Shown in pieces: positions 25,717 to 36,212 of a DNA stretch of 64,000 nucleotides. Source of the DNA: Rutidosis leptorrhynchoides (Eukaryota > Streptophyta > Magnoliopsida > Asterales > Asteraceae). The DNA is taken from assembly GCF_046630445.1 (NCBI RefSeq), contig NC_092342.1:80402001-80466000 (forward strand), in the 5' to 3' direction. Position 1 is the stretch's first letter, and every line of letters starts with the position of its first letter. Under the pieces are notes generated by a model. It ran no database searches and was not told where the DNA came from. It worked only from the letters and a program-made list of their open reading frames with translations. The position numbers and the translations under genes were made by a program.

Positions 25717-28645
25717 TGTCATAACCCGTCCTTAACCATAAGAACGTGTTAGATAACGTATGATTTCATTGCGAGGTATTGACCTCTATATGCGACATTT
25801 TTAAAAGAGAAACTGCATATATTATACATTACAAACCATAACCATTATTTTTGTTACAAGCTTTAGACAATAAAAAGATGATTATCGTTTAGCGATAATC
25901 TTCGACTTACAAACTTTACATATAATGATAACAACACGATTTCGAGCATATTTTACAACACAAATCCTTGGGTATGCAGTTTTATTTTTGACACAAATAT
26001 GCGTACGCAAGATCCTGCTCAAATTCAACATAATGCAGCGGAAACTTCTAATTATCACCTGAGAATAAACATGTTTAAAACGTCAACATAAAGTTGGTGA
26101 GATATAGGTTTAGTGCCGGCAGCAATATATATATAGACCACAAGATTTCGTATATAAACAGTTTAATAAAAATATTCTAAGTGGTTGAGCACTTGGTAAC
26201 CATACTTAACATTTAATCACGTCGCATATTCCCTTTATTATGAAATCTTACTACACCGTACCAAGTGTAGTCACGAAACGAAGTACTGTGCAACCGTTGA
26301 ATACTGGTCGTCCAGTCCGGTTGGGGTTGTCAGGCCCGATAGATCTATCAACAGGATTCGCGTTTACAATACCGCTGTAAATAACAGTTACCAAGCTACA
26401 GGGAAGTATGCCAGTGGTACAACTCAACGTAGAATATATTTTTCAGTTACTTGTGTCCATAACGTAAAACATAAAATACATGTATTCTCATCCCGAAATA
26501 TTTAGAGTTTAAAAGTGGGACTATATACTCACGTTCGTCTTGAAGATATATATATTTTTGACTTGGTCTTCCGGTTGATATCACGAACCTATCCATATAT
26601 AATATATCAATACCTTTTCTTTTTAAACAAACGTCTCATATATATACTTGTTATACTTTTAATACTTTGAATAATTCCTTAGTCCGTAGTTAGCATTTCG
26701 TTGTTAGTAATTCAATTTTAATGGTTCATTTTTAGATGTTTAATATACCCGCAATGAAATAAATAAAACCCCCAACGAAATAAATAAAACCCCATCGTAT
26801 ATGTATTGGTCGAGATTAATCTTGACCCACGGTACCGGTGTTGTCAAATGACGTGTTGCGTACATAAAGTACCGGTGTTGTCAAATGACGTGTTGCGTAC
26901 AATCATGGGATCTTATGATTAATCTTCTCGTGTTGTTTACGGGTGATCCTGAACCATATAGAATTGAATTATAAGTACATATATATAAAATATCATGTTA
27001 TCTTAAAAAGATGTGATTTATTTTAATTTTCTCCAATTAATCCCGAAGTTAAACTAGTCTTGGATAGCCAATTTTGTTTCGGTCATAGTTTCTTCGTTAC
27101 AACTCCGTTTTCGTTGATTCAACTTGCCATCTCCTTGGATCGAGTCCCTCTTTAAGACTATGAACTGTAAATACCTTAGTTTGTATTCAAAATCACACGG
27201 CATAGGTCAAACTTTAGTGAAACTTATGAAGTTAATCATTTTCCATCATGTAAACAACCTTAAATGATTATTTTTCTAAAAATACTTATACTTTGAGTTA
27301 AATCATGAAATTTTTATGTGTTATCATATTCATAGTAAAAATCATTTTTCCAGAAAATAAACCTCCAATTCAAAGTTTAAGATGGTTTTTAATTATCCAA
27401 CCCAAAACAGCCCCCGGTGGCACTCCGACGTCGTAAAAACAGTTTTTAAGATAATCTTTGAAAAACCAAGTTATACCTTGTTAAATTAGCATATATTTAA
27501 GTTATATTACAGGTCTTGGAGTATTTTAAAAGTTAAGTTAGAAGGATCTATTTAGTTTGCAAACAAGTTTGAAAACATTCAAACTATGTTCTTGTTGTTA
27601 AAATTTTATACCACAAAATAAGATAGCTATATATATATGAATCGAATAAGGTTATGAACATAGATTCTACCTCAAGTTCCTTGGACAAGGTTGTTGTAAA
27701 AGAGGAGTAAGAACCTAGAACCAAAAGGGTGATGGAAGTGGATGAAAGATTGGAAGTAAGTTGGTGTTCTTGGAAGGATTTCTTGAAGTGTTTTTGTAAG
27801 GTTTTCTTATAAGGTTTAAGTGTTGTTTTTGAAGCTAAATGATGGGGAAAATGCTTGGAGATGATCAAGTATGAAGTTAAGAGTATTTTGAGAGAGAAAT
27901 GGAAGTGTAAGTATGAGAAAATGGGGTGAAGAAATGGTGTGCATGCATAAAAACGTTTTTAGGTTATAAAGGAAAAAAAAGATACCTAACTTTGTTTTCT
28001 TGCTAAATAATTCATGCTACTTGACAAATGGTTGGTTCCACATGTTTCTTAATCATTTAAGGCTGCTAAGGAGCAGATTTTTATTGGTATATACCAATAG
28101 TAAATACATCTAGAAGCTGCGTATGATACGGGTACATATACCCTAGTTATACGTATAGAAATCTTTGAGAAAACGGAACGAGGATTCAAATATAGTTATT
28201 TTTTGTAAATATACTTATATTGTTTTATGTATTTAAGTCTTTAAAAGTGATTAAATACATTACTTATACGATATATGTATAAACATTATAGGTCATAAGT
28301 ATTTAAGTCAAATAACGTTACGTATGGTTATCGTTTTGAAAACTTAAGTTAGTAGTTTCAAAATATACATATAACTTATTGTTATTAATACAAAATGAGA
28401 TATTAAAACATTCTTAGATCATGTTAAATATGTATATATACATATATATACACAAACGTATAATTATCATATGTTATATAGTTCGTGATATCATCGGTCA
28501 AACTAGACGGTCAAACGTTGTGTAAAACTCTTTTCAAAAACATAAATCTCAACAATTTGGATTGCTTATCATGTTGGTAAGGTTTAATTTATGTAAATAT
28601 TAATCTTACAAGTATAGAATGATCGAAAAAGTGCGGGTCGTTACA
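25717..28645 (-). repeat. 5' LTR of gypsy B
   Basis: 2929 bp, same length and about 99.7% identity to 17283-20211. It contains the same tandem repeats and the same shadow frame (27584-27868). Confidence 0.97.
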
Positions 28646-28650
28646 TTAAT

Positions 28651-29624
28651 AAACTTAAAACATCAAAATATATTAAAAGTGTTGTAAATATATTTTGAAC
28701 ATACTTTGATATATATGTATATATTGTTATAGGTTCGTGAATCAACCAGTGGCCAAGTCTTACTTCCCGACGAAGTAAAAATCTGTGAAAGTGAGTTATA
28801 GTCCCACTTTTAAAATCTAATATTTTTGGGATGAGAATACATGCAGGTTTTATAAATGATTTACAAAATAGACACAAGTACGTGAAACTACATTCTATGG
28901 TTGAATTATCGAAATCGAATATGCCCCTTTTTAATTAAGTCTGGTAATCTAAGAATTAGGGAACAGACACCCTAATTGACGCGAATCCTAAAGATAGATC
29001 TATTGGGCCTAACAAACCCCATCCAAAGTACCGGATGCTTTAGTACTTCGAAATTTATATCATATCCGAAGGGTGTCCCGGAATGATGGGGATATTCTTA
29101 TATATGCATCTTGTTAATGTCGGTTACCAGGTGTTCACCATATGAATGATTTTTATCTCTATGTATGGGATGTGTATTGAAATATGAAATCTTGTGGTCT
29201 ATTGTTACGATTTGATATATATAGGTTAAACCTATAACTCACCAACATTTTTGTTGACGTTTTAAGCATGTTTATTCTCAGGTGATTATTAAGAGCTTCC
29301 GCTGTCGCATACTTAAATAAGGATGAGATTTGGAGTCCATGCTTGTATGATATTGTGTAAAAACTGCATTCAAGAAACTTATTTTGTTGTAACATATTTG
29401 TATTGTAAACCATTATGTAATGGTCGTGTGTAAACAGGATATTTTAGATTATCATTATTTGATAATCTACGTAAAGCTTTTTAAATCTTTATTGATGAAA
29501 TAAAGGTTATGGTTTGTTTTAAATTGAATGCAGTCTTTGAAAAACGTCTCATATAGAGGTCAAAACCTCGCAACGAAATCAATTATTATGGAACGTTTTT
29601 CATCAATAAGAACGGGACATTTCA
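28651..29624 (+). repeat. 5' LTR of gypsy A, right part
   Basis: Continues 15006-17282 after element B. Matches 38512-39485. Carries the conserved gacgcgaatcc..agatctattgggcc..aaccccat block (28979-29030), also present in the LTRs of B, C and F. Ends ..GGGACATTTCA at 29624. Confidence 0.95.
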
Positions 29625-29626
29625 GT

Positions 29627-29640
29627 TGGTATCCGAGCGT
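29627..29640 (+). promoter_or_regulatory. Primer-binding site of gypsy A
   Basis: TGGTATCCGAGCGT two bases after the LTR. It is one base off the usual TGGTATCAGAGC (A to C), so either a mutated or a variant initiator tRNA-Met site. Confidence 0.85.
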
Positions 29641-29833
29641 TGGTCTTAGAGAACCAGAATTTTGCATTAGTGTGTCTTATCGAGTTTGTTAGGATGCATT
29701 AGTGAGTCTGGACTTCGACCGTGTTTACTTGAAAAATGATTGCTTAACAAATTTTGTTGGAAACTATATATTTTTAACATGTGAATATTATGTGATATAT
29801 TAATCTCTTAACGCGTTTGATATTATGTGATAG

Positions 29834-30574
29834 ATGTCTACCTCTAGAACAAGTCCCATTGACTCACCTAATAATAATGAAGAGTCAAATGTAAATTGGA
29901 ATGATTCGTGGACTGATTCACAAGTTCCCGAAGAGGAACCGGAAGAAGAGTCAGAACCGGAAGAAGAATCGGAACCGGATGAAGAAATAGAACCGGTGGG
30001 GGAAATAATAAAACGGTTAAGTAAAAGAAAATCCTCAACCAACCGACCAAGGTTAATTATGGTCAATGGTGTTTCCGCCAAGGAAGCAAAATATTGGGAG
30101 GATTACCAATTCTCCGATGAATCGGATTCTGACGAGAATTTCGATGATGTTATAGAAATTACCCCAACTGAATTTAAAAAGGCAAAAGAAACTAATAAGG
30201 GAAAGGGCATAAAAATAGATAAATCTAATTCCAACCCCGATGAACTTTATATGTATCGTCAACCCCTGAAGTCCTTAAGTTGTAACAATGACCGGGAACC
30301 TCTAAACCACCAGGTTTTTCTAAACCAATGTGGAAAACGACAGCTCGTATTAGGGCAACATCATATATCCCTAGAAACTTGGCAAAATGAACCAAAACCG
30401 AAGAAGAAGAAACAAGCGAGTCGGAATAAGATAGTTGTATTCGTGTGGTGTAATATATGTAATATAGTGTGCTTATGCTTTATGATATATGTAAAAATTG
30501 CTTGTATTAATAAGTATTTTTTTTATGAATCTAACTCTTGTCTATTTTACAGTATAAAAACACAAAATGGATAG
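29834..30574 (+). CDS. Acidic leader ORF (ORF0) of gypsy A
   Basis: Open for 246 codons. MSTSRTSPIDSPNNNEESN start, then EEPEEESEPEEESEPDEE repeats (about residues 34-55), a basic RLSKRKS patch, a second acidic stretch SDESDSDENFDDV, KKAKETNKGKGIK, and PKPKKKKQASRNK near residue 200. The last ~40 codons (Cys/Phe-rich) probably read into an intron: they run through a T-rich stretch ending in a clear 3' splice site at 30552. The SEPEEE repeats link it to the ORF0 of element B. No domain recognised; function unknown. Confidence 0.55.
   Translation: MSTSRTSPIDSPNNNEESNVNWNDSWTDSQVPEEEPEEESEPEEESEPDEEIEPVGEIIKRLSKRKSSTNRPRLIMVNGVSAKEAKYWEDYQFSDESDSDENFDDVIEITPTEFKKAKETNKGKGIKIDKSNSNPDELYMYRQPLKSLSCNNDREPLNHQVFLNQCGKRQLVLGQHHISLETWQNEPKPKKKKQASRNKIVVFVWCNICNIVCLCFMIYVKIACINKYFFYESNSCLFYSIKTQNG
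30530..30552 (+). promoter_or_regulatory. 3' splice site upstream of the F-box ORF
   Basis: A branch-point-like ctaac at 30531-30535, a pyrimidine-rich stretch and TTTTACAG ending at 30552, 14 bases before the F-box ATG at 30567. The matching donor is uncertain; GTAATA at 30459 gives a 94-nt AT-rich intron, a normal plant size. Confidence 0.55.
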
Positions 30575-31249
30575 ACAACCCAATATTTTAAGAGACCTAC
30601 CGGAGACATGATTGATGAAATCTTGTCTAGAGTCGGTCAGAATTCTTCGGCACAACTATTTAAGGCGAGATCAGTTTGTAAGACATTCGAAGAACGTTCC
30701 AAGAATGCCTTGGTTTATAAAAGGCTTTCGTTCGAAAGATGGGGGATATCACATTGGGAAATCCATAAGTTACGATGTGTTTACTTTGACGCATATATTG
30801 CAGGGAACCCAAACGCTATTTTACGCAATGGGTTAAGAAATTATTTTGACTCAATATATCCGAATATTGGACTTCGTGATTTAGAAAAAGCGGCTAACAT
30901 GCAACATAAAGAAGCATGTTATGCTTACGGATTAGTAATGTTCACTTCTCACCAAAGTGAGAACAAGAACATCGGGCTACAACTATTAAACAAAACGTTC
31001 CCACAAGTGACGGAGTCGGTAATTGGGGTAAGAAATGAGATTTTTAAATTGTTACGGGACTGTTGGACATTACGTAACCCTCGTCCCTTTGACGACGTTA
31101 CAACACGCTGTCTTATCAACGGCCATAACGGTTATGTTCCACAAGACCAAGGATGGGAAGTAGTCCTAGTAAAACCAGAATGCATGACTTGTTTCTGGAC
31201 GTATGAATTACGTGTCTTTATTGCCTTTGCTGAACGACTTGTGTACTAG
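30567..31249 (+). pseudogene. F-box protein with Sel1-like segment, carried by gypsy A
   Basis: F-box proteins are substrate receptors of SCF ubiquitin ligases; the F-box binds SKP1. Here the ATG at 30567 gives MDRQPNILRDLPE, then a one-base frameshift near 30607 moves to the frame starting MIDEILSRVGQNSSAQLF, the classical LP..(M/L)..EILSRV F-box core. The rest is open for 213 codons: ..SVCKTFEE, the RWGISHW region, then GNPNAILRNGLRNYF and AANMQHKEACYAYGLVMF, a Sel1-like helical segment, and a C-terminal CMTCFWTYELRVF. This set matches the plant At1g67623/At2g35280-type F-box family that I know. It lies between ORF0 and gag, on the element's strand, behind a 3' splice site, so it was probably captured from a host transcript or gene. 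Only one disabling change is visible. Confidence 0.8.
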
Positions 31250-31590
31250 CTAGAATTATCTTCACAACTATCTTGTATCAAAGTTATTGTGTGCTATATT
31301 TCATGCTTTATGTAAAATAAGCGGTATTGTAAGTTTGTAAAATATTGTATAAAAGTTTGAACGCGAAATATTATTATAATTAGTTTTTCATATAGAATTG
31401 TAGTAGTTGAATTGTATATTAGCTACTAAGTATGAACTTAACGGGTAGGTACTACCCGAATTTAAACTTATAAAACGCTAATATGAAGAAAAAGCTTTTA
31501 TAAATGAGTTCATATTATGCTACAAAATACTATTAACTACTCTTAATATTCTGTATGATTAACTTGTTCCATTTAACTATTTTGAAGGAA
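31250..31590 (+). other. Gap before gag of gypsy A, with internal PPT-like copy
   Basis: AT-rich. Contains TTAACGGGTAGGTACTACCCG at 31438-31458, a copy of the element's own polypurine tract plus an inverted CTACCC. Corresponding motifs are in B (24842-24861) and C (53545-53565). Confidence 0.75.
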
Positions 31591-32430
31591 ATGGCACCGA
31601 CTACTCGACACACCGTGAATATGAATGAAGAAGAATTCCGTACTTTTCTAGCTTCAAACATAGCCGCAGTACAGGCTGCGCTACATACCAACAATAACCT
31701 TGGATCTAGCAGTACAGGAAATCGTGTAGGATGCACTTACAAAGAATTCACTGCCTGCAAACCTTTGGAATTTGATGGAACCGAAGGACCGATCGGATTG
31801 AAACGGTGGACCGAGAAGGTCGAATCGGTGTTTGCCATAAGTAAGTGTACTGAAGAGGACAAAGTGAAGTACGCTATGCATACCTTCACAGGTTCTGCGT
31901 TAACATGGTGGAATACCTATCTAGAGCAAGTGGGACAAGACGATGCGTACGCACTACCGTGGTCAGCATTCAAGCACTTGATGAACGAGAAGTACCGTCC
32001 CAGAACCGAGGTCAATAAGCTCAAGACAGAACTTAGAGGGTTACGAACCCAAGGATTTGATATTACCACGTACGAAAGACGATTCACAGAATTGTGCCTA
32101 TTGTGTCCGGGAGCATTCGAAGATGAGGAAGAGAAGATCGACGCATTTGTGAAAGGATTACCGGAAAGAATCCAAGAAGATATAAGTTCACACGAGCCCG
32201 CCTCCATACAACAGGCATGTAGAATGGCTCACAAACTAGTGAACCAAATTGAAGAAAGAATTAAAGAACAGACTGCTGAAGAGGCCAATGTGAAGCAAGT
32301 CAAAAGAAAGTGGGAGGAAAACGGTGATAAGAATCACCAATACAACAACAACAGCAATTACAACAATAATCGCAACAATTATTCCAACAATCGCAACATC
32401 AATCGCAACTACAACAAACGGCCCAACAAT

Positions 32431-32465
<35 letters not shown>

Positions 32466-33396
32466 CTACAACAATCATCCCAACAACAATAATAACCGCA
32501 GCAACAACAACAATCAGAAGCAGCTATGCCAAAGGTGTGAAAAGTATCACTCGGGGTTCTGCACCAAATTTTGCAACAAGTGTAAAAGAAATGTTCATAG
32601 CGCGGCGAAGTGTGAGGTCTACGGACCAGGGGTTAATAGAACGAAAGGAACAAATGGTGTCGGAACGAGTAATGGCGGAGCAAGTAGTGTCGGAGCAAGT
32701 TATGCCAATGTAGTTTGTTATAAATGTGGAAAACCGGGCGACATTATTAGAAATTGCCCGAACCAGGAGAACACGAATGGACAAGGCCGCGGAAGAGTTT
32801 TCAATATTAATGCGGCAGAGGCACAGGAAGACCCGGAGCTTGTTACGGGTACGTTTCTTATTGACAATAAATCTGCTTACGTTTTATTTGATTCGGGTGC
32901 GGATAGAAGCTATATGAGTAGAGATTTTTGTGCTAAATTAAGTTGTCCATTGACGCCTTTGGATAATAAATTTTTACTCGAATTAGCAAATGGTAAATTA
33001 ATTTCAGCAGATAATATATGTCGGAATCGAAAAATTAAACTGGTTAGCGAAACATTTAAGATTGATTTGATACCAGTAGAGTTAGGGAGTTTTGATGTGA
33101 TAATCGGTATGGACTGGTTGAAAGAAGTGAAAGCAAAGATCGTTTGTTACAAAAATGCAATTCGCATTATACGAGAAAAAGGAAAACCCTTAATGGTGTA
33201 CGGAGAAAAGGGCAACACGAAGCTACATCTTATTAGTAATTTGAAGGCACAAAAACTAATAAGAAAAGGTTGCTATGCTGTTCTAGCACACGTCGAGAAA
33301 GTACAAACTGAAGAAAAGAGCATCAATGATGTTCCCATTGCAAAAGAATTTCCCGATGTATTTCCGAAAGAATTACCGGGATTACCCCCACATTGA
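31591..33396 (+). pseudogene. gag-pol: gag and protease, gypsy A
   Basis: The ATG at 31591 (MAPTTRHTVNMNEEEF) is preferred over an upstream in-frame ATG at 31555, because MAPTTR starts are usual in this group. Gag domain (GLKRWTEKVESVF, TWWNTY, RRFTELCLLCPGAF). A long Asn-rich stretch from AAC/AAT repeats (32338-32510) precedes the zinc knuckles CNKCKRNVHSAAKC and CYKCGKPGDIIRNC. In the second the zinc-binding His is replaced by Asp. Protease motif DSGADRSY near 32892. The frame ends at TGA 33394-33396, in the sequence that links protease to RT, and continues in frame. Orthologous to the B protein along its length. Confidence 0.92.
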
Positions 33397-34680
33397 TCAG
33401 TTGAATTTCAAATAGATCTTGTACCAGGAGCTGCACCAATAGCTCGTGCTCCTTACAGACTCGCACCCAGCGAGATGAAAGAACTACAAAGCCAATTACA
33501 AGAACTTTTAGAGTGTGGTTTCATTCGACCAAGCACATCACCGTGGGGAGCTCCTGTTTTGTTTGTCAAGAAGAAAGATGGTACATTCAGGTTGTGTATC
33601 GACTACCGAGAGTTGAACAAACTTACCATCAAGAACCGCTACCCACTATCGAGAATCGATGACTTATTTGATCAACTACAAGGCTCGTCTGTTTATTCAA
33701 AGATTGACTTACGTTCCGGGTATCATCAAATGCGGGTGAAAGAAGATGATATTCCAAAGACTGCTTTCAGAACACATTACGGTCATTACGAGTTTATGGT
33801 CATGCCGTTTGGTTTAACTAATGCACCAGCTGTGTTCATGGACCTTATGAACCGAGTGTGTGGACCATACCTTGACAAGTTTGTCATTGTTTTCATTGAT
33901 GACATACTTATTTACTAAAAGAATGACCAAGAACACGGTGAACATTTGAGAAAGGTGTTAGAAGTATTGAGGAAGGAAGAATTGTAAGCTAAGTTTTCAA
34001 AGTGTGCATTTTGGTTGGAAGAAGTTCAATTCCTCGGTCACATTGTGAACAAAGAAGGTATTAAGGTGGATCCGGCAAAGATAGAAACTGTTGAAAAGTG
34101 GGAAACCCCGAAAACTCCGAAACACATACGCCAGTTTTTAGGACTAGCTGGTTACTATAGAAGGTTCATCCAAGACTTTTCCAGAATAGCAAAACCCTTG
34201 ACTGCATTAACGCATAAAGGGAAGAAATTTGAATGGAATGATGAACAAGAGAAAGCGTTTCAGTTATTGAAGAAAAAGCTAACTACGGCACCTATATTGT
34301 CATTGCCTGAAGGGAATGATGATTTTGTGATTTATTTTGATGCATCAAAGCAAGGTCTCGGTTGTGTATTAATGCAACGAACGAAGGTGATTGCTTATGC
34401 GTCTAGACAATTGAAGATTCACGAATAAAATTATACGACGCATGATTTGGAATTAGGCGCGGTTGTTTTTGCATTAAAGACTTGGAGGCACTACTTATAT
34501 GGGGTCAAAAGTATTATATATACCGACCACAAAAGTCTTCAACACATATTTAATCAGAAACAACTGAATATGAGGCAGCATAGGTGGATTGAATTGTTGA
34601 ATGATTACGACTTTGAGATTCGTTACCACCCGGGGAAGGCAAATGTGGTAGCCGATGCCTTGAGCAGGAAGGACAGAGAA
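33397..34680 (+). pseudogene. pol: RT and RNase H, gypsy A
   Basis: [34 protein letters not shown], and catalytic FIDD at 33892-33903. RNase [37 protein letters not shown], then [15 protein letters not shown]. In-frame stops: TAA 33916-33918 (right after the FIDDILIY motif), TAA about 33985-33987, TAA 34426-34428. No frameshift. Catalytic residues otherwise present, product impossible. Confidence 0.92.
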
Positions 34681-36177
34681 CCCATTCGAGTAAAATCTAT
34701 GAATATAATGATTCATAATAACCTTACTACTCAAATAAAGGAGGCGCAACAAGGAGTTTTAAAAGAAGGAAATTTAAAGGATGAAATACCCAAAGGATCG
34801 GAGCAGCATCTTAATATTCGGGAGGACAGAACCCGGTATAGGGCTGAAAGGATTTGGGTACCAAAATTTGGAGATATGAGAGAAATGGTACTTAGAGAAG
34901 CTCATAAAACCAGATACTCAATACATCCTGGAACGGGGAAGATGTACAAGGATCTCAAGAAACATTTTTGGTGGCTGGGTATGAAAGCTGATGTTGCTAA
35001 ATACGTAGGAGAATGTTTGACGTGTTCTAAGGTCAAAGCTGAGCATCAGAAACCATCAGGTCTACTTCAACAACCCGAAATCCTGGAATGGAAATGGGAA
35101 AACATTACCATGGATTTCATCACTAAATTGCCAAGGACTGCAAGTGGTTTTGATACTATTTGGGTAATAGTTGATCGTCTCACCAAATCAGCACACTTCC
35201 TGCCAATAAGAGAAGATGACAAGATGGAGAAGTTAGCACGACTGTATTTGAAGGAAGTCGTCTCCAGACATGGAATACCAATCTCTATTATCTCTGATAG
35301 GGATGGCAGATTTATTTCAAGATTCTGGCAGACATTACAGCAAGCATTAGGAACTCGTCTAGACATGAGTACTACCTATCATCCACAAACTGATGGGCAG
35401 AGCGAAAGGACGATACAAACACTTGAAGACATGCTACGAGCATGTGTTATTGATTTCGGAAACAGTTGGGATCGACATCTACCGTTAGCAGAATTTTCTT
35501 ACAACAACAGCTACCATTCAAGCATTGAGATGGCGCCGTTTGAAGCACTTTATGGTAGAAAGTGCAGGTCTCCGATTTGTTGGAGTGAAGTGGGGGATAG
35601 ACAGATTACGGGTCCGGAGATTATACAAGAAACTACCGAGAAGATCATCCAAATTCAACAACGGTTGAAAACCGCCCAAAGTCGACAAAAGAGCTACGCT
35701 GACATTAAAAGAAAAGATATAGAATTTGAAATTGGAGAGATGGTCATGCTTAAAGTTGCACCTTAGAAAGGCGTTGTTCGATTTGGTAAACGAGGGAAAT
35801 TAAATCCAAGGTATATTGGACCATTCAAGATTATTGATCGTGTCGGACCAGTAGCTTACCGACTTGAGTTACCTCAACAACTCGCGGCTGTACATAACAC
35901 TTTCCACATCTCGAATTTGAAGAAATGTTTTGCTAAAGAAGATCTCACTATTCCGTTAGATGAAATCCAAATCAACGAAAAACTTCAATTCATCGAAGAA
36001 CCCGTCGAAATAATGGATCGTGAGGTTAAAAGACTTAAGCAAAACAAGATACCAATTGTTAAGGTTCGATGGAATGCTCGTAGAGGACCCGAGTTCACCT
36101 GGGAGCGTGAAGATCAGATGAAGAAGAAATACCCGCATCTATTTCCAGAAGATTCGTCAACACCTTCAACAGCTTAA
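34681..36177 (+). pseudogene. pol: Integrase and chromodomain-like tail, gypsy A
   Basis: HHCC zinc domain ([24 protein letters not shown]), catalytic Asp in TMDFITKLP, Asp in ISDRDGRF, Glu in SERTIQTLE, then the GPY/F region. A TAG at 35764-35766 replaces the Trp of the conserved PWKG block. The chromodomain-like end [38 protein letters not shown] is followed by the stop at 36175-36177, which overlaps the start of the hairpin. Confidence 0.92.
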
Positions 36178-36212
36178 AATTTCGGGACGAAATTTATTTA
36201 ACGGGTAGGTAC
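36177..36212 (+). promoter_or_regulatory. Hairpin and polypurine tract of gypsy A
   Basis: AAATTTCG-GGA-CGAAATTT (36177-36195) followed by ATTTAACGGGTAGGTAC to the LTR at 36213. The hairpin begins on the last base of the pol stop codon. Confidence 0.9.

Larger units (their letters stand above)
17283..28645 (-). mobile_element. Ty3/gypsy element B (Tekay/Del-like), nearly intact
   Basis: 11,363 bp with two 2929-bp LTRs that differ at about nine positions by eye (about 99.7% identical), TSD ttaat, primer site, acidic leader ORF, gag-pol in one frame with only two nonsense codons, hairpin and polypurine tract. The youngest element here by LTR identity, consistent with its sitting inside A. Confidence 0.97.

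Noticed and set aside
28641..29413. Two short minus-strand frames repeated at 38475-39274
   Set aside because: LTR of A, antisense to the element, duplicated with the LTR.
29800..30081. Ser/Gly-rich minus-strand frame
   Set aside because: Opposite strand of the A ORF0 repeats.
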